The notes: generated by a model from the letters alone, not told the origin. Positions 24,626 to 34,395 are shown, numbered from the stretch's first letter. The stretch is 64,000 nt of DNA from DASTSN01 sp035760665 (GCA_035760665.1 DASTSN010000117.1:1-64000); one strand, 5' to 3'. Program-made: numbers and translations.

Positions 24626-25900
24626 ATGCAAATTGAAAAAAATAAAATAGAAACATATAACCGGTTATTATTAAAGGAACATCAACGCAGGTTTGAGTAC
24701 GTAGCTGCTGAAGTAAAAAATATTGACGACCTCCTGCAAAAGCTGATCGATTTCCAGGTGGCCATTCCCTCCTGGGCCCTGGGTACAGGCGGTACCCGCT
24801 TTGGCAGGTTTGCCGCTGGAGGCGAACCCCGGAGCCTCGAAGAAAAAATTGAAGATATCGGTTTGCTGCATGCATTAAATCGGTCAAGCGGCGCTATTTC
24901 CTTACACATACCTTGGGATATACCTTCCAATGCAGCAAACATCAAAGCACTGGCAGTGCAGCATGGGCTGAAGTTTGATGCCATGAATTCTAATACCTTC
25001 CAGGATCAGCCTGAGCAGCAATGGAGCTACAAATTTGGCTCCATGCAGCATGTTGATAAAGCGGTACGCCAGCAGGCAATTGCACACAACATTGAAGTGA
25101 TTAAATATGGAGAGGAACTGGGTTCTGAATCACTTACTGTTTGGCTGAGTGATGGCTCTTGTTTTCCAGGCCAGCTCAATTTCAGGAAAGCCTTTGAAAA
25201 CACGCTGGATAGCCTGCAGCAGGTTTATGCCGCTTTGCCCGATCATTGGAAAATGTTTGTGGAATATAAAGCGTATGAACCCAATTTTTATTCGATGACT
25301 GTTGGCGATTGGGGGCAATCATTATTATATGCCAGCAAACTGGGAAAAAAAGCATTTACACTTGTAGACCTCGGGCATCATTTACCCAATGCGAATATTG
25401 AACAAATCGTTGCCCTGCTGTTAATGGAAGAAAAACTCGGCGGTTTTCATTTTAATGATTCAAAATACGGTGATGATGATTTAACGGTTGGCAGCATAAA
25501 ACCCTACCAGTTATTTTTAATCTTTAACGAACTGGTGCAAGGCATGGATGCAAAGGGAATGAATCATGCCAGGGACTTAGGCTGGATGATTGATGCATCG
25601 CATAATGTAAAAGACCCGCTGGAAGATTTATTACAGTCCGTGGAAGCGATTATGATCAGCTATGCGCAGGCATTGCTGGTTGACAGGGATCAATTGGCGG
25701 AAGCGCAAAATAACAATGATGTGGTGACGGCACAGGAAGTTTTGCAGCAGGCTTTCCGGACCGATGTGCGGCCGCTGGTGGCAGAGGCAAGACTTCGAAA
25801 CGGCGGTGCATTGAATCCGTTAGAAATTTTCAGAAATGAACGGGTGAGAGCCTCTTTAATTAAGGAAAGAGGCAGCAAAGCGATAGCTACAGGATTATAA
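24626..25900 (+). CDS. rhaI: L-rhamnose isomerase, RhaI type
   Basis: Converts L-rhamnose to L-rhamnulose. The 424-residue TIM-barrel protein resembles the Pseudomonas stutzeri-type isomerase rather than E. coli RhaA. Visible segments are VAIPSWALGTGGTRFGRF near residue 46, LHIPWDI, FVEYKAYEPNFYS with the metal-binding Glu, VDLGHHLPNANIE with His/Asp ligands, and GGFHFNDSKYGDDDL with late Asp ligands. Position between mutarotase and kinase genes supports L-rhamnose as the substrate. Confidence 0.9.
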   Translation: MQIEKNKIETYNRLLLKEHQRRFEYVAAEVKNIDDLLQKLIDFQVAIPSWALGTGGTRFGRFAAGGEPRSLEEKIEDIGLLHALNRSSGAISLHIPWDIPSNAANIKALAVQHGLKFDAMNSNTFQDQPEQQWSYKFGSMQHVDKAVRQQAIAHNIEVIKYGEELGSESLTVWLSDGSCFPGQLNFRKAFENTLDSLQQVYAALPDHWKMFVEYKAYEPNFYSMTVGDWGQSLLYASKLGKKAFTLVDLGHHLPNANIEQIVALLLMEEKLGGFHFNDSKYGDDDLTVGSIKPYQLFLIFNELVQGMDAKGMNHARDLGWMIDASHNVKDPLEDLLQSVEAIMISYAQALLVDRDQLAEAQNNNDVVTAQEVLQQAFRTDVRPLVAEARLRNGGALNPLEIFRNERVRASLIKERGSKAIATGL

Positions 25901-26010
25901 ATGCTTTTGCAAACCGCGTTTGATGAAATGTTGAGTGACAAGAATGTATTGCCGCCGGTAGACAGGTGAGAGATAATTAATTGTTTTAACAGAAACCGTT
26001 TCAAAAAAAT

Positions 26011-27402
26011 ATGCCTGTTCCCGTTATAGCCATATTTGATGTTGGAAAGACCAACAAAAAAGTAGTGTTGTTTGACGAGCACTACAATGTATTGCTGGAA
26101 GAAGCGAACCAATTTCCCGAAGCTACTGATGAAGATGGCTTTCCCTGTGAAAATTTGGCAATGCTTAAAACGTGGATCAAAAATGTTTTTGAACGACTCA
26201 TTGCGGACAGGCGATTTGTTATCCAATGCGTAAATTTTTCGGGTTACGGAGCAAGCCTTGTGTATCTTGATAAAAACGGCCGGGAGCTATCACCGCTGTA
26301 TAATTACCTCAAACCCTTTCCGGGTTTTTTGCAGCAACAGTTTTTTGAAAAGTATGGTGACCCACAGTTGCTTGCAAGACAAACCGCTTCTCCACTACTG
26401 GGAAGTTTAAACGCAGGCATGCAGTTATACCGGATGAAATATGAGCAACCGCAGATATTTGAGAAAATCCGTTATGCCCTGCATTTGCCGCAGTATCTGA
26501 GTTATGTATTGACGGGTGTAGCTGCTTCAGATATAACGAGTATCGGTTGTCATACTATGTTATGGGATTTTGAAAAACAAACTTATCATGACTGGGTGAA
26601 GCGGGAAGGAATTGATAAAAAGCTAGCACCGGTAATGCCATCAAGTACAGTAATACCATTTGAATGGTGTAACAGACAATGTAAGGCCGGCATTGGCATA
26701 CATGATAGTTCTGCAGCTTTAATTCCTTATTCTGAAACTTTCCAGGAGCCATTTGTATTACTATCCACCGGAACCTGGTGCATCAGTCTTAATCCTTTTA
26801 ACGTTGCGCCGCTCACCAGTGAAGAGCTCCGTCAGGATTGTCTTTGTTATTTTTCTTTTAAGGGGCAGCCGGTAAAGGCATCCAGGGTTTTCTTGGGATA
26901 TAAGCATGAACAGATGATAAAGCATTTCGCTGATTATTTTCATAAGCCGCTGGAATATTATAAAAAAATAGTGGTAAATATTGAATTACTAAATGCATTG
27001 AGTACCAAAACTGATTTTCAGAAAAAAGCAGTAACAGACGATAATCAAGCTTTCGTTTTTCCTGAATATGATTTAACTGGGTTTGAAAGCTATGAGGAAG
27101 CCTACCACCGGTTCATGATTGATCTTGTGAGACTACAGTGCAGGTCTACTGATCTTATTCTAAATAATACGCCGGCAAAAAAAATATATGTCGATGGTGG
27201 TTTCAGCAATAATGACCTGTTTATGCGATTGCTGGCTACAGCATTTTCAGGTATTAAAGTTTTTTCCGCCGAAATTCCCCGTGCTTCTGCCATTGGAGCT
27301 GCAATGGCGGTGCACTGGCAGAAAGAGAAGAGGACTCTGGGTATAATTTCAGTAAAGCCGTATAGCAAACTGGAGCGTTTATCAAAAAATTTGTTTGATT
27401 AA
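26011..27402 (+). CDS. rhaB: FGGY-family carbohydrate kinase, probably rhamnulokinase
   Basis: 463 residues. Phosphorylates L-rhamnulose at C1 in this pathway. The N-terminal nucleotide-binding FDVGKTNKKVVLFD resembles the FGGY phosphate-1 motif, and STGTWCISLN and the C-terminal DGGFSNNDLFMRLLA with ASAIGAAMAV are typical of the fold. Sequence similarity to E. coli RhaB is weak to the eye, so the role rests on context: isomerase upstream and aldolase in the same operon. Confidence 0.85.
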   Translation: MPVPVIAIFDVGKTNKKVVLFDEHYNVLLEEANQFPEATDEDGFPCENLAMLKTWIKNVFERLIADRRFVIQCVNFSGYGASLVYLDKNGRELSPLYNYLKPFPGFLQQQFFEKYGDPQLLARQTASPLLGSLNAGMQLYRMKYEQPQIFEKIRYALHLPQYLSYVLTGVAASDITSIGCHTMLWDFEKQTYHDWVKREGIDKKLAPVMPSSTVIPFEWCNRQCKAGIGIHDSSAALIPYSETFQEPFVLLSTGTWCISLNPFNVAPLTSEELRQDCLCYFSFKGQPVKASRVFLGYKHEQMIKHFADYFHKPLEYYKKIVVNIELLNALSTKTDFQKKAVTDDNQAFVFPEYDLTGFESYEEAYHRFMIDLVRLQCRSTDLILNNTPAKKIYVDGGFSNNDLFMRLLATAFSGIKVFSAEIPRASAIGAAMAVHWQKEKRTLGIISVKPYSKLERLSKNLFD

Positions 27403-27475
27403 CACAAATGTATTCATACGAATTTCCATAACTTAAGAATTAAACACAGCAGTGATGATAAATAAAAACCGGCAC

Positions 27476-29914
27476 ATGAATTATCAAAGAATACTGGTGG
27501 CTGTTTGCTTGTTGCTAACCAGTGGGTGCTTATTTGCACAAAAGATGAATCCCGGTTTGCTACAGCGGCCATGGAATGCCCAATGGATAACAGGGCCCGG
27601 TGGGCCGCTAAACCAGTGGTCGGCGTACAACGATCCATCGCTAAAAGCGTATGCAGTGTATAAATTCAGGAAAAAAATTACACTTGCGGAAAAACCCGCT
27701 TCTTTTGTAGTTCATGTTTCAGGTGATAACCGTTACAAATTATATGTCAACGGGCAACTTGTTTCGCTTGGGCCTGCCCGTGGTGATCTGTATTTCTGGA
27801 ATTTTGAAACAGTGGATATTGCCGCTTACCTGCATGCCGGGGAAAACTGCCTGGCGGCTGTAGTGTGGAATGATGGGATGTACAAGCCAGAGGCGCAGAT
27901 CAGCAATTTGTCGGCTTTTATTTTACAAGGGGATACGCAGCTGGAAGAGATTGCCAACACAAATAATACATGGCGAAGTATTAAAGACAGCAGCTATGCA
28001 CCAATTATGCCCAGAGTGCCGGGTTATTATGTGGCAGGGCCCGGAGAAATGATTCAAATGAAATTTCATGCGTCAGACTGGAATCTTCCTGCCTGTAATG
28101 ATCAAGATTGGGGCTCTGCAAGAAGCATTGGCAACGGCCTTACAAAAGATGCAGCAAGAGATTCCCGTGGCTGGATGCTCGTACCATCGCCGTTGCCGCA
28201 AATGGAATTAAAATTGCAGCGGCTTGCTACATTACGCATGGCAGAAGGGGTGACCGTTAACCCGGCGTTTCCAGCGACAAAAACAGCAATAGCTATACCT
28301 GCGCATACATCTGCAACAATTTTACTGGACCAGGGATATTTAACTAATGCATATCCCACGCTTGTCTTTAGTCAAGGGAAAGATGCCGGCATTTCACTAA
28401 CCTATGCCGAGTCTTTATATATTGGTGAAAAGGATAAAAAAACGGGAAAATGGACGGCAACAACATTGAAGGGTAACCGAAATGAAACTGATCAGAAAGT
28501 GATGATTGGTAAGCAGGATAGTATTATTGCCGATGGAAGAATTTTACAACATTTCACCTCTCTTTGGTGGAGAACATACCGGTACATTCAGCTGCGAATT
28601 ACCACCCGGGATGAACCGCTGGTGATTGAAGATATTTACGGAACCTTTACCGGTTACCCGTTTGAACGAAAAACAACTTTTACGGCAGACAATGATACGT
28701 TGAATAAAATACTTGATATTGGCTGGCGTACCGCGAGGTTATGCGCATTTGAAACATATATGGATTGTCCTTATTACGAGCAGCTTCAATATATTGGGGA
28801 TGCACGTATTCAGGCGTTGGTAACATTATATAATACCGGCGATGACCGGCTGGTGAAGAATGCCTTAACCTTGATGGATCATTCCCGCATTGCGGAAGGT
28901 ATTACACTCAGCAGGTACCCAACGGATCTGCAACAACAGATTCCTACGTTTTCATTATGGTGGATTGGCATGCTGCACGATTACTGGATGTACAGGCCCG
29001 ATGCTGCTTTTATAAAGGATAAACTGCCGGGCGAACGGCAAGTACTTACTTTTTTTCAGCATTATCAGCAAAATGATGGCTCGTTAAAAGATGTGCCGTA
29101 CTGGATTTTTACAGACTGGGTTGATGGGTATGCCGGCTGGGATTACGGACAGGCACCAGTAAGCCAGGCAGGTTATTCTTCGGTACTTGATCTGCAACTG
29201 ATGTGGACTTTTCAACTGGCAGCCGAAATGGAAAGAACGCTTGGCTTCATGGACTATGCAAATCTGTATATGCAAAAAGCTGCACAGCTGAAGCAGACGA
29301 TTCAAAAGCGTTATTGGGATGCAGCCAGGGGAATGTATGCCGATACAGAAGAAAAGAATCTTTTTTCTCAACATGCTAATGCGTTAGCAATCCTGGTAGG
29401 AATGATAGACGGCGAAAATGCCAGGAAGTTAGGTTGGAAATTATTAAACGATACCACGCTGGCTCCAGCGTCAATTTATTTCAAGTATTATCTTCATCAG
29501 GCACTGGTCAAAGCAGGCCTGGGAGATTACTATATGCAATGGCTTGGAAAATGGCAGGAAAATATCAATATGGGACTTAGTACCTGGGCGGAAATGTCGA
29601 ATGTAAGTGGAAGCCGGTCTGATTGTCATGCCTGGGGCAGTAGCCCGAATATTGAGTTTTTCAGAACAGTACTGGGTATTGATGCTGCTGCACCCGGGTT
29701 TTCGCAAATTAAAATTGAGCCGCATCTGGGAAATCTGAAACAAGCCAGCGGATCAATGCCTCACCCGAATGGAAGTATCCAGGTTTCTTACAAAGAAGAT
29801 AAGGGAAACTGGAGTATAGAAATTATGCTGCCGGTTCGAACCAGTGGGTTTTTGATTTGGAAAGGACAAAGGATACGTTTAAATGAAGGGATCAATAAAT
29901 TCAAAGATATATAA
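27476..29914 (+). CDS. Exported alpha-L-rhamnosidase, GH78-like
   Basis: 812 residues with an N-terminal signal (MNYQRILVAVCLLLTSGCLFAQ). An N-terminal beta domain (about 30-250) is followed by an alpha/alpha six-hairpin glycosidase domain. The catalytic-region motif is DCPYYEQLQYIGDARIQA near residue 430, the pattern of GH78-like rhamnosidases, and a late AWGSSPNIEFFRTVLG is also characteristic. Releases terminal L-rhamnose from glycans in the periplasm or at the cell surface. The signal contains Cys but a weak lipobox, so lipid anchoring is uncertain. Confidence 0.85.
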   Translation: MNYQRILVAVCLLLTSGCLFAQKMNPGLLQRPWNAQWITGPGGPLNQWSAYNDPSLKAYAVYKFRKKITLAEKPASFVVHVSGDNRYKLYVNGQLVSLGPARGDLYFWNFETVDIAAYLHAGENCLAAVVWNDGMYKPEAQISNLSAFILQGDTQLEEIANTNNTWRSIKDSSYAPIMPRVPGYYVAGPGEMIQMKFHASDWNLPACNDQDWGSARSIGNGLTKDAARDSRGWMLVPSPLPQMELKLQRLATLRMAEGVTVNPAFPATKTAIAIPAHTSATILLDQGYLTNAYPTLVFSQGKDAGISLTYAESLYIGEKDKKTGKWTATTLKGNRNETDQKVMIGKQDSIIADGRILQHFTSLWWRTYRYIQLRITTRDEPLVIEDIYGTFTGYPFERKTTFTADNDTLNKILDIGWRTARLCAFETYMDCPYYEQLQYIGDARIQALVTLYNTGDDRLVKNALTLMDHSRIAEGITLSRYPTDLQQQIPTFSLWWIGMLHDYWMYRPDAAFIKDKLPGERQVLTFFQHYQQNDGSLKDVPYWIFTDWVDGYAGWDYGQAPVSQAGYSSVLDLQLMWTFQLAAEMERTLGFMDYANLYMQKAAQLKQTIQKRYWDAARGMYADTEEKNLFSQHANALAILVGMIDGENARKLGWKLLNDTTLAPASIYFKYYLHQALVKAGLGDYYMQWLGKWQENINMGLSTWAEMSNVSGSRSDCHAWGSSPNIEFFRTVLGIDAAAPGFSQIKIEPHLGNLKQASGSMPHPNGSIQVSYKEDKGNWSIEIMLPVRTSGFLIWKGQRIRLNEGINKFKDI

Positions 29915-30011
29915 GTTGATGACAGGCTGAATACTTTAAATGACAGCGCAAAATCAATACTGCTATCGCATCAATCATTTCAAATAAACATGACCCAATA
30001 ATTTTGCCAAT

Positions 30012-32717
30012 ATGAAAAAATATCTGTTTTTACTCCTTGCGCTACTATTGTTGCAGTACACATTTGCCCAGGTAAATCTTACGCATCTGCTGGTTGAAGG
30101 ACTTGAGCATCCTATCGGGCTGGATATACAACAGCCCCGGTTCAGTTGGCAATTGAATGCCGCAAAACGAAATGTGCAGCAATCTGCCTACCAGGTAAAA
30201 GTCATGGAGGATAAACGCATTGTATGGAATTCTGGAAAAGTCAATTCTGATCAGTCAGTATTTGTGGCTTACCAGGGTGGTACTTTACAATCGGGAAAAA
30301 AATATACCTGGCAGGTACGTGTTTGGGATAACAGTGGAAAAATGTCTTCATGGAGCACCCCCTCATTTTGGCAAACAGGTTTCTTTTCATTGAATGACTG
30401 GAAGGCAAAATGGATTGAATCTGTCATTACTAATGATTCTGTAAATGCTCCACCCATACTTTTTAGAAAAGAATTTTCAGCGGGCAAAAAAATAAAATCG
30501 GCAACTGTTTATATCACATCACGGGGTATGTACGAAGCGAAGCTGAATGGTAAAAGAATTGGGGATGCTTATCTGACACCCGGGTGGACCAGTTACAAAA
30601 ACAGGCTTCAATATCAGTCGTATGATGTTACCGGTTTGTTGAAGACAGGTCTCAATGCTATTGGTGTTACAGTGGGTAGTGGCTGGTTTCGTACACCTTT
30701 GGGATGGGAAACCAATCGAAATTTATACGGAAGGAAAGTGGGATTACTACTGCAACTGGAAATTGAATATGCTGATGGCAGCCATGCAACTGTGGTATCT
30801 GATGGTACATGGACATCTTCGCAGGGCGCCATTCGTAGTTCGGAAATTTATAACGGTGAGTTCTACGATGCCCGATTGAAAAAGAATGGATGGACGACTA
30901 CATCCTATAAAGATGATGACTGGAGCGGGGTGATGGTCAAAGATTATGCAAATGATATTTTATTGGCAACATATAATCAGCCAATCCGGAAACATGAAAC
31001 TTTTAAGCCGGTGAAAATAGTAACAACACCAAAAGGAGAAAAGGTGATCGACTTTGGGCAAAACCTGGTTGGCTGGGTTGTCATGAAGGCAAATGGTAAA
31101 AAAGGAGATACAGTTACCGTAAGCCATGCTGAGGTGCTGGACCGGGACGGTAATTTTTATACCGATAATCTCCGGGGTGCCAAAGCACAGGATATTTATA
31201 TATTGGATGGTGAGGGCGAAGAAGTATTGGAACCTCATTTTACGTTTCATGGCTTCCGTTATATCCGCATCGAGGGTTACCCGGGGGAATTAAAACCGGA
31301 AAATTTTACAGCTGTTTCTCTTTATTCAGATATGCCATTTACGGGTACTTTCACCTGTTCCGATCCGTTATTGAATCAGTTGCAACATAATATTCAATGG
31401 GGTCAGCGGGGCAATTTTCTGGATGTACCTACGGATTGTCCGCAGCGGGATGAACGGCTGGGCTGGACTGGCGATGCACAGGCTTTTTCGCGTACAGCCA
31501 TGTTCAATATGGATGTCCATAATTTTTTTTTGAAGTGGTTAAAAGATGTTGCTGCAGACCAATCGGCTGACGGGCGGGTGCCTTTTGTTGTTCCCAATGT
31601 CCTGAACCCCCAGGCTGGCGGCTCTGCCGGCTGGGCCGATGTGGCAACCATCGTGCCCTGGAATCTTTATCTTGCTTACGGAGATACACAGGTGCTGAAA
31701 AACCAATATGCCAGCATGAAAGCCTGGGTAGGCTTTATGCAAAAAAACAGTCGGGATTATTTATGGAATACCGGTTTTCATTTTGGAGACTGGTTATTTT
31801 ACCGGCCCTTTGATGACAATGACGGACGATCGGCTGTTACTGATAAATACCTGATAGCACAATGCTTTTTTGCCTATTCCACACAACTGTTGATTAACGC
31901 TGCAAACGTATTGGGTAAATCGGAGGATGTACATACATATTCGGAACTTTTACAGCATATAAAGGATGCGTTTCTAAAAGAATATATGACACCCAGCGGC
32001 CGGCTTGTTTCAGGAACACAGACGGCTTACGTACTCGCATTGAATTTTGATATGCTACCTGAATCACTTAGAAAACAAGCGGCAGAAAGACTGGCAGAAA
32101 ATGTAAAAAGCTATGACAATCATCTTACAACGGGCTTCCTGGGAACGCCTTACTTGTGCCATGTGCTCAGCCGTTATGGATATGATTCGCTGGCCTATAA
32201 ACTCCTGCTGCAAAAAACTTATCCCTCCTGGCTATACCCGGTAACCATGGGGGCTACCACTATTTGGGAAAGATGGGATGGGGAAAAACCGGACGGCACA
32301 TTTCAAACTCCGGGCATGAATTCATTTAACCATTATGCGTACGGGGCAATTGGCGATTGGATGTATCGTGTAATGGCCGGTATTGATACGTATAATGATG
32401 GGGTAGGTTATAAACATATCAGGATCCAACCACACATAGGGCAGGGAGTTGATTCTGTTAGGGCAGAACTGGCAACTTATTATGGCAAAATTGCAGTCAA
32501 ATGGAAAACTGCAAATGGTCAGCTGGTGTTAGATGTGGCAATTCCGGCAAATACGAGGGCAACCATTTATATTCCCGCTCAGGGTCCCAAAGCCATTACA
32601 GAAAGCGGAACTCCGCTTTCATCTATCAAAGAGATTACAATTGAAGGAGCAAAAAATGGGTACGTTGCTGTAGATCTAGGTTCAGGAACGTATTATTTTT
32701 CAACGACCAGGCAGTAA
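30012..32717 (+). CDS. Exported alpha-L-rhamnosidase, GH78
   Basis: 901 residues with a clear signal peptide (MKKYLFLLLALLLLQYTFAQ). A fibronectin-like and Bac_rhamnosid_N region (about 30-320) and a concanavalin-like domain precede the six-hairpin catalytic domain. The defining GH78 sequence DCPQRDERLGWTGDAQ sits near residue 475, and the C-terminal beta domain contains GVGYKHIRIQPHIG. Together with the preceding GH78-like enzyme it supplies L-rhamnose to rhaT. About 100 bp separates the two genes. Confidence 0.95.
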   Translation: MKKYLFLLLALLLLQYTFAQVNLTHLLVEGLEHPIGLDIQQPRFSWQLNAAKRNVQQSAYQVKVMEDKRIVWNSGKVNSDQSVFVAYQGGTLQSGKKYTWQVRVWDNSGKMSSWSTPSFWQTGFFSLNDWKAKWIESVITNDSVNAPPILFRKEFSAGKKIKSATVYITSRGMYEAKLNGKRIGDAYLTPGWTSYKNRLQYQSYDVTGLLKTGLNAIGVTVGSGWFRTPLGWETNRNLYGRKVGLLLQLEIEYADGSHATVVSDGTWTSSQGAIRSSEIYNGEFYDARLKKNGWTTTSYKDDDWSGVMVKDYANDILLATYNQPIRKHETFKPVKIVTTPKGEKVIDFGQNLVGWVVMKANGKKGDTVTVSHAEVLDRDGNFYTDNLRGAKAQDIYILDGEGEEVLEPHFTFHGFRYIRIEGYPGELKPENFTAVSLYSDMPFTGTFTCSDPLLNQLQHNIQWGQRGNFLDVPTDCPQRDERLGWTGDAQAFSRTAMFNMDVHNFFLKWLKDVAADQSADGRVPFVVPNVLNPQAGGSAGWADVATIVPWNLYLAYGDTQVLKNQYASMKAWVGFMQKNSRDYLWNTGFHFGDWLFYRPFDDNDGRSAVTDKYLIAQCFFAYSTQLLINAANVLGKSEDVHTYSELLQHIKDAFLKEYMTPSGRLVSGTQTAYVLALNFDMLPESLRKQAAERLAENVKSYDNHLTTGFLGTPYLCHVLSRYGYDSLAYKLLLQKTYPSWLYPVTMGATTIWERWDGEKPDGTFQTPGMNSFNHYAYGAIGDWMYRVMAGIDTYNDGVGYKHIRIQPHIGQGVDSVRAELATYYGKIAVKWKTANGQLVLDVAIPANTRATIYIPAQGPKAITESGTPLSSIKEITIEGAKNGYVAVDLGSGTYYFSTTRQ

Positions 32718-32811
32718 GCCGTTATTGAAGTGATTAAGTACATTTGTAATGCATAATTTTTAACAACAGGTAATCGGGAAAGTATTTCTGTTGAACGATA
32801 ATAGGTTTAAA

Positions 32812-33663
32812 ATGGCAAAAATTCTTTTGGCAGGCGAAGGATGGGGTGCAAAAGCTGCATTACATTCATTAAAGATTACGAAAATTCATCAGCTATTTAT
32901 TTTAACGAATAATGAGGAATGGAGAGATGCCCTTATTCAAGACGGCTTTCTGTGTGTTAATTCAATGGAGGGAAGATTTGATCTTATTATTTGTGCTGCC
33001 TGGCGTCCCATAATTAAACGTTCATTTTTAGCATCTGCAAGGGTGTTGAATATACATTACACATTGTTGCCTGCCTATCGCGGTATGCATGGTACAGTAT
33101 GGGCAATTTTGAATAATGAACCAAAGCTAGGGTTTACGATACACAGGATGAATGAATTTATCGATGACGGACCGATTGTTTACCAGTATGCAATTGATAA
33201 CGACTTTGAAAAAACAGCCACTTGGTATATGGAACATTTTAATCAAAAGGTGCAAGAGGTATTGTTGCAAATTGTCGATGGATATTTATCCGGAAATATT
33301 CCCGAAATACCACAGGATAAATCAAAGGCCAGCTGGGTGGGCCGCAGGAAACTTAAAGACTGTGCCATTGATTTTACCAGGTCGCTTGACTATCAAAAAG
33401 CTTTTTTTCGTGCACTGAATCCTCCGTATCCGTATCCATTTTTTATATTGAAAAATCAAATTTTTGAGGTGCACAGTGCCGGGTTCCATCATAGTTCTGT
33501 TGTTACAGATTACGGACGCATTTTAAATATCGATGATGAAGGTGTTTGGATAAGCTGCGATAAAGGTTATATAATTTGTAAGAAAATAATAGAACAAGAT
33601 AGCGGGAAAGCAATATCTTATGATTATTTTAAGATAGGACAGTTTATTGAAAAGCTCAATTAA
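32812..33663 (+). CDS. Formyltransferase-family protein (Fmt/sugar N-formyltransferase like)
   Basis: 284 residues starting at the ATG at 32812 (MAKILLAGEGWG); an upstream TTG is weaker. Catalytic Asn/His/Asp are visible in RVLNIHYTLLPAYRGMHG (N..H) and NEFIDDGPIVYQ (Asp), and the C-terminal region contains RALNPPYPYPFF as in Fmt-like C-terminal domains. It is too different from housekeeping methionyl-tRNA formyltransferase to assign that role. A nucleotide-sugar N-formyltransferase acting on an amino deoxysugar for surface glycans is plausible. The gene is AT-rich relative to its neighbours and has no glycan genes adjacent. Confidence 0.75.
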   Translation: MAKILLAGEGWGAKAALHSLKITKIHQLFILTNNEEWRDALIQDGFLCVNSMEGRFDLIICAAWRPIIKRSFLASARVLNIHYTLLPAYRGMHGTVWAILNNEPKLGFTIHRMNEFIDDGPIVYQYAIDNDFEKTATWYMEHFNQKVQEVLLQIVDGYLSGNIPEIPQDKSKASWVGRRKLKDCAIDFTRSLDYQKAFFRALNPPYPYPFFILKNQIFEVHSAGFHHSSVVTDYGRILNIDDEGVWISCDKGYIICKKIIEQDSGKAISYDYFKIGQFIEKLN

Positions 33664-33717
33664 TGCCCCAGTAAAAATTGTATAATTAGTAATGCAGGAA
33701 TGTTTACCTGATGATTT

Positions 33718-34278
33718 ATGCACCTCGTCATTAAGAATATGGTTTGTCCCCGCTGTATAATGAGCGTGGAGGAACTTCTGAATAATAACGGATTGCAGGC
33801 AAAATATATCCGGCTGGGAGAGGTGGAATTGTTGAAAAAGCCCACAAAAAATCAACTGGAAAAATTTGCCACAGATCTGAAAAAAGTGGGCTTTGAATTG
33901 CTTGATGACCAAAAAACACAGTTGATTGAAAAGGTTAAAGTTTTATTGATCAGGAAAGTGCAGGATGCAAATATCGGAGAGCATTTTAGCGTGGTAAAAT
34001 ATCTGAGCGACCACGTTTTTAAAGATTACTCCACGATCAGTAAATTGTTTTCCGAAGTGGAAGGGATCACTATTGAAAAATATTTCATAAACCTGAAAAT
34101 TGAAAAGGCAAAGGAACTGATCTTTTACAATGAAATGAGCCTGGGCCAAATTGCACTTGAGCTCGGTTATAGCAGTGTAGCGCATTTATCGGCACAATTT
34201 AAAAAAATTACCGGCCTTACACCAACCCACTTTAAAAAACCAGGTCAAATGAAACGCCGGACACTAGATAAGATCTGA
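33718..34278 (+). CDS. AraC-type regulator with N-terminal CxxC metal-binding motif
   Basis: 186 residues. The N-terminus (about 1-75) resembles a small HMA-type domain with MVCPRCIMSVEELL, giving Cys10-x2-Cys13, followed by a linker and a C-terminal AraC HTH (about 95-178, MSLGQIALELGYSSVAHLSAQF and TGLTPTHFKK). It lies 120 nt upstream of the copper ATPase on the same strand, so it probably senses Cu(I) and controls copA and copZ. Experimental support for this architecture is not known to me. Confidence 0.8.
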   Translation: MHLVIKNMVCPRCIMSVEELLNNNGLQAKYIRLGEVELLKKPTKNQLEKFATDLKKVGFELLDDQKTQLIEKVKVLLIRKVQDANIGEHFSVVKYLSDHVFKDYSTISKLFSEVEGITIEKYFINLKIEKAKELIFYNEMSLGQIALELGYSSVAHLSAQFKKITGLTPTHFKKPGQMKRRTLDKI

Positions 34279-34283
34279 TCACC

Positions 34284-34395
34284 ACAAACTAACAGTTTGT
34301 TCAAATTATTGAACTGTTATTACCCGCCAAAATACTGTAAAAGCATTCCATCATTTTGAAACAGCAGGCGCTCCAGTCAAGTTAACTTTACAGTA
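34284..34395. promoter_or_regulatory. Nested inverted repeats upstream of copA
   Basis: In the 121-nt gap between the AraC-type regulator and copA: ACAAACT-AAC-AGTTTGT (34284-34300), TAACAGTT ... AACTGTTA (34290-34297 and 34312-34319) enclosing TTCAA-ATTA-TTGAA-like halves, and TACTGTAAA (34333-34341) with TTTACAGTA (34387-34395) just before the copA ATG. Such clustered dyads fit operator sites for the neighbouring regulator. Confidence 0.45.

Noticed and set aside
27476..27550. Lipobox reading of the first rhamnosidase signal peptide (T-S-G-C)
   Set aside because: Position -3 is Thr rather than a hydrophobic residue, so lipid anchoring is left open and a standard signal peptide is preferred.
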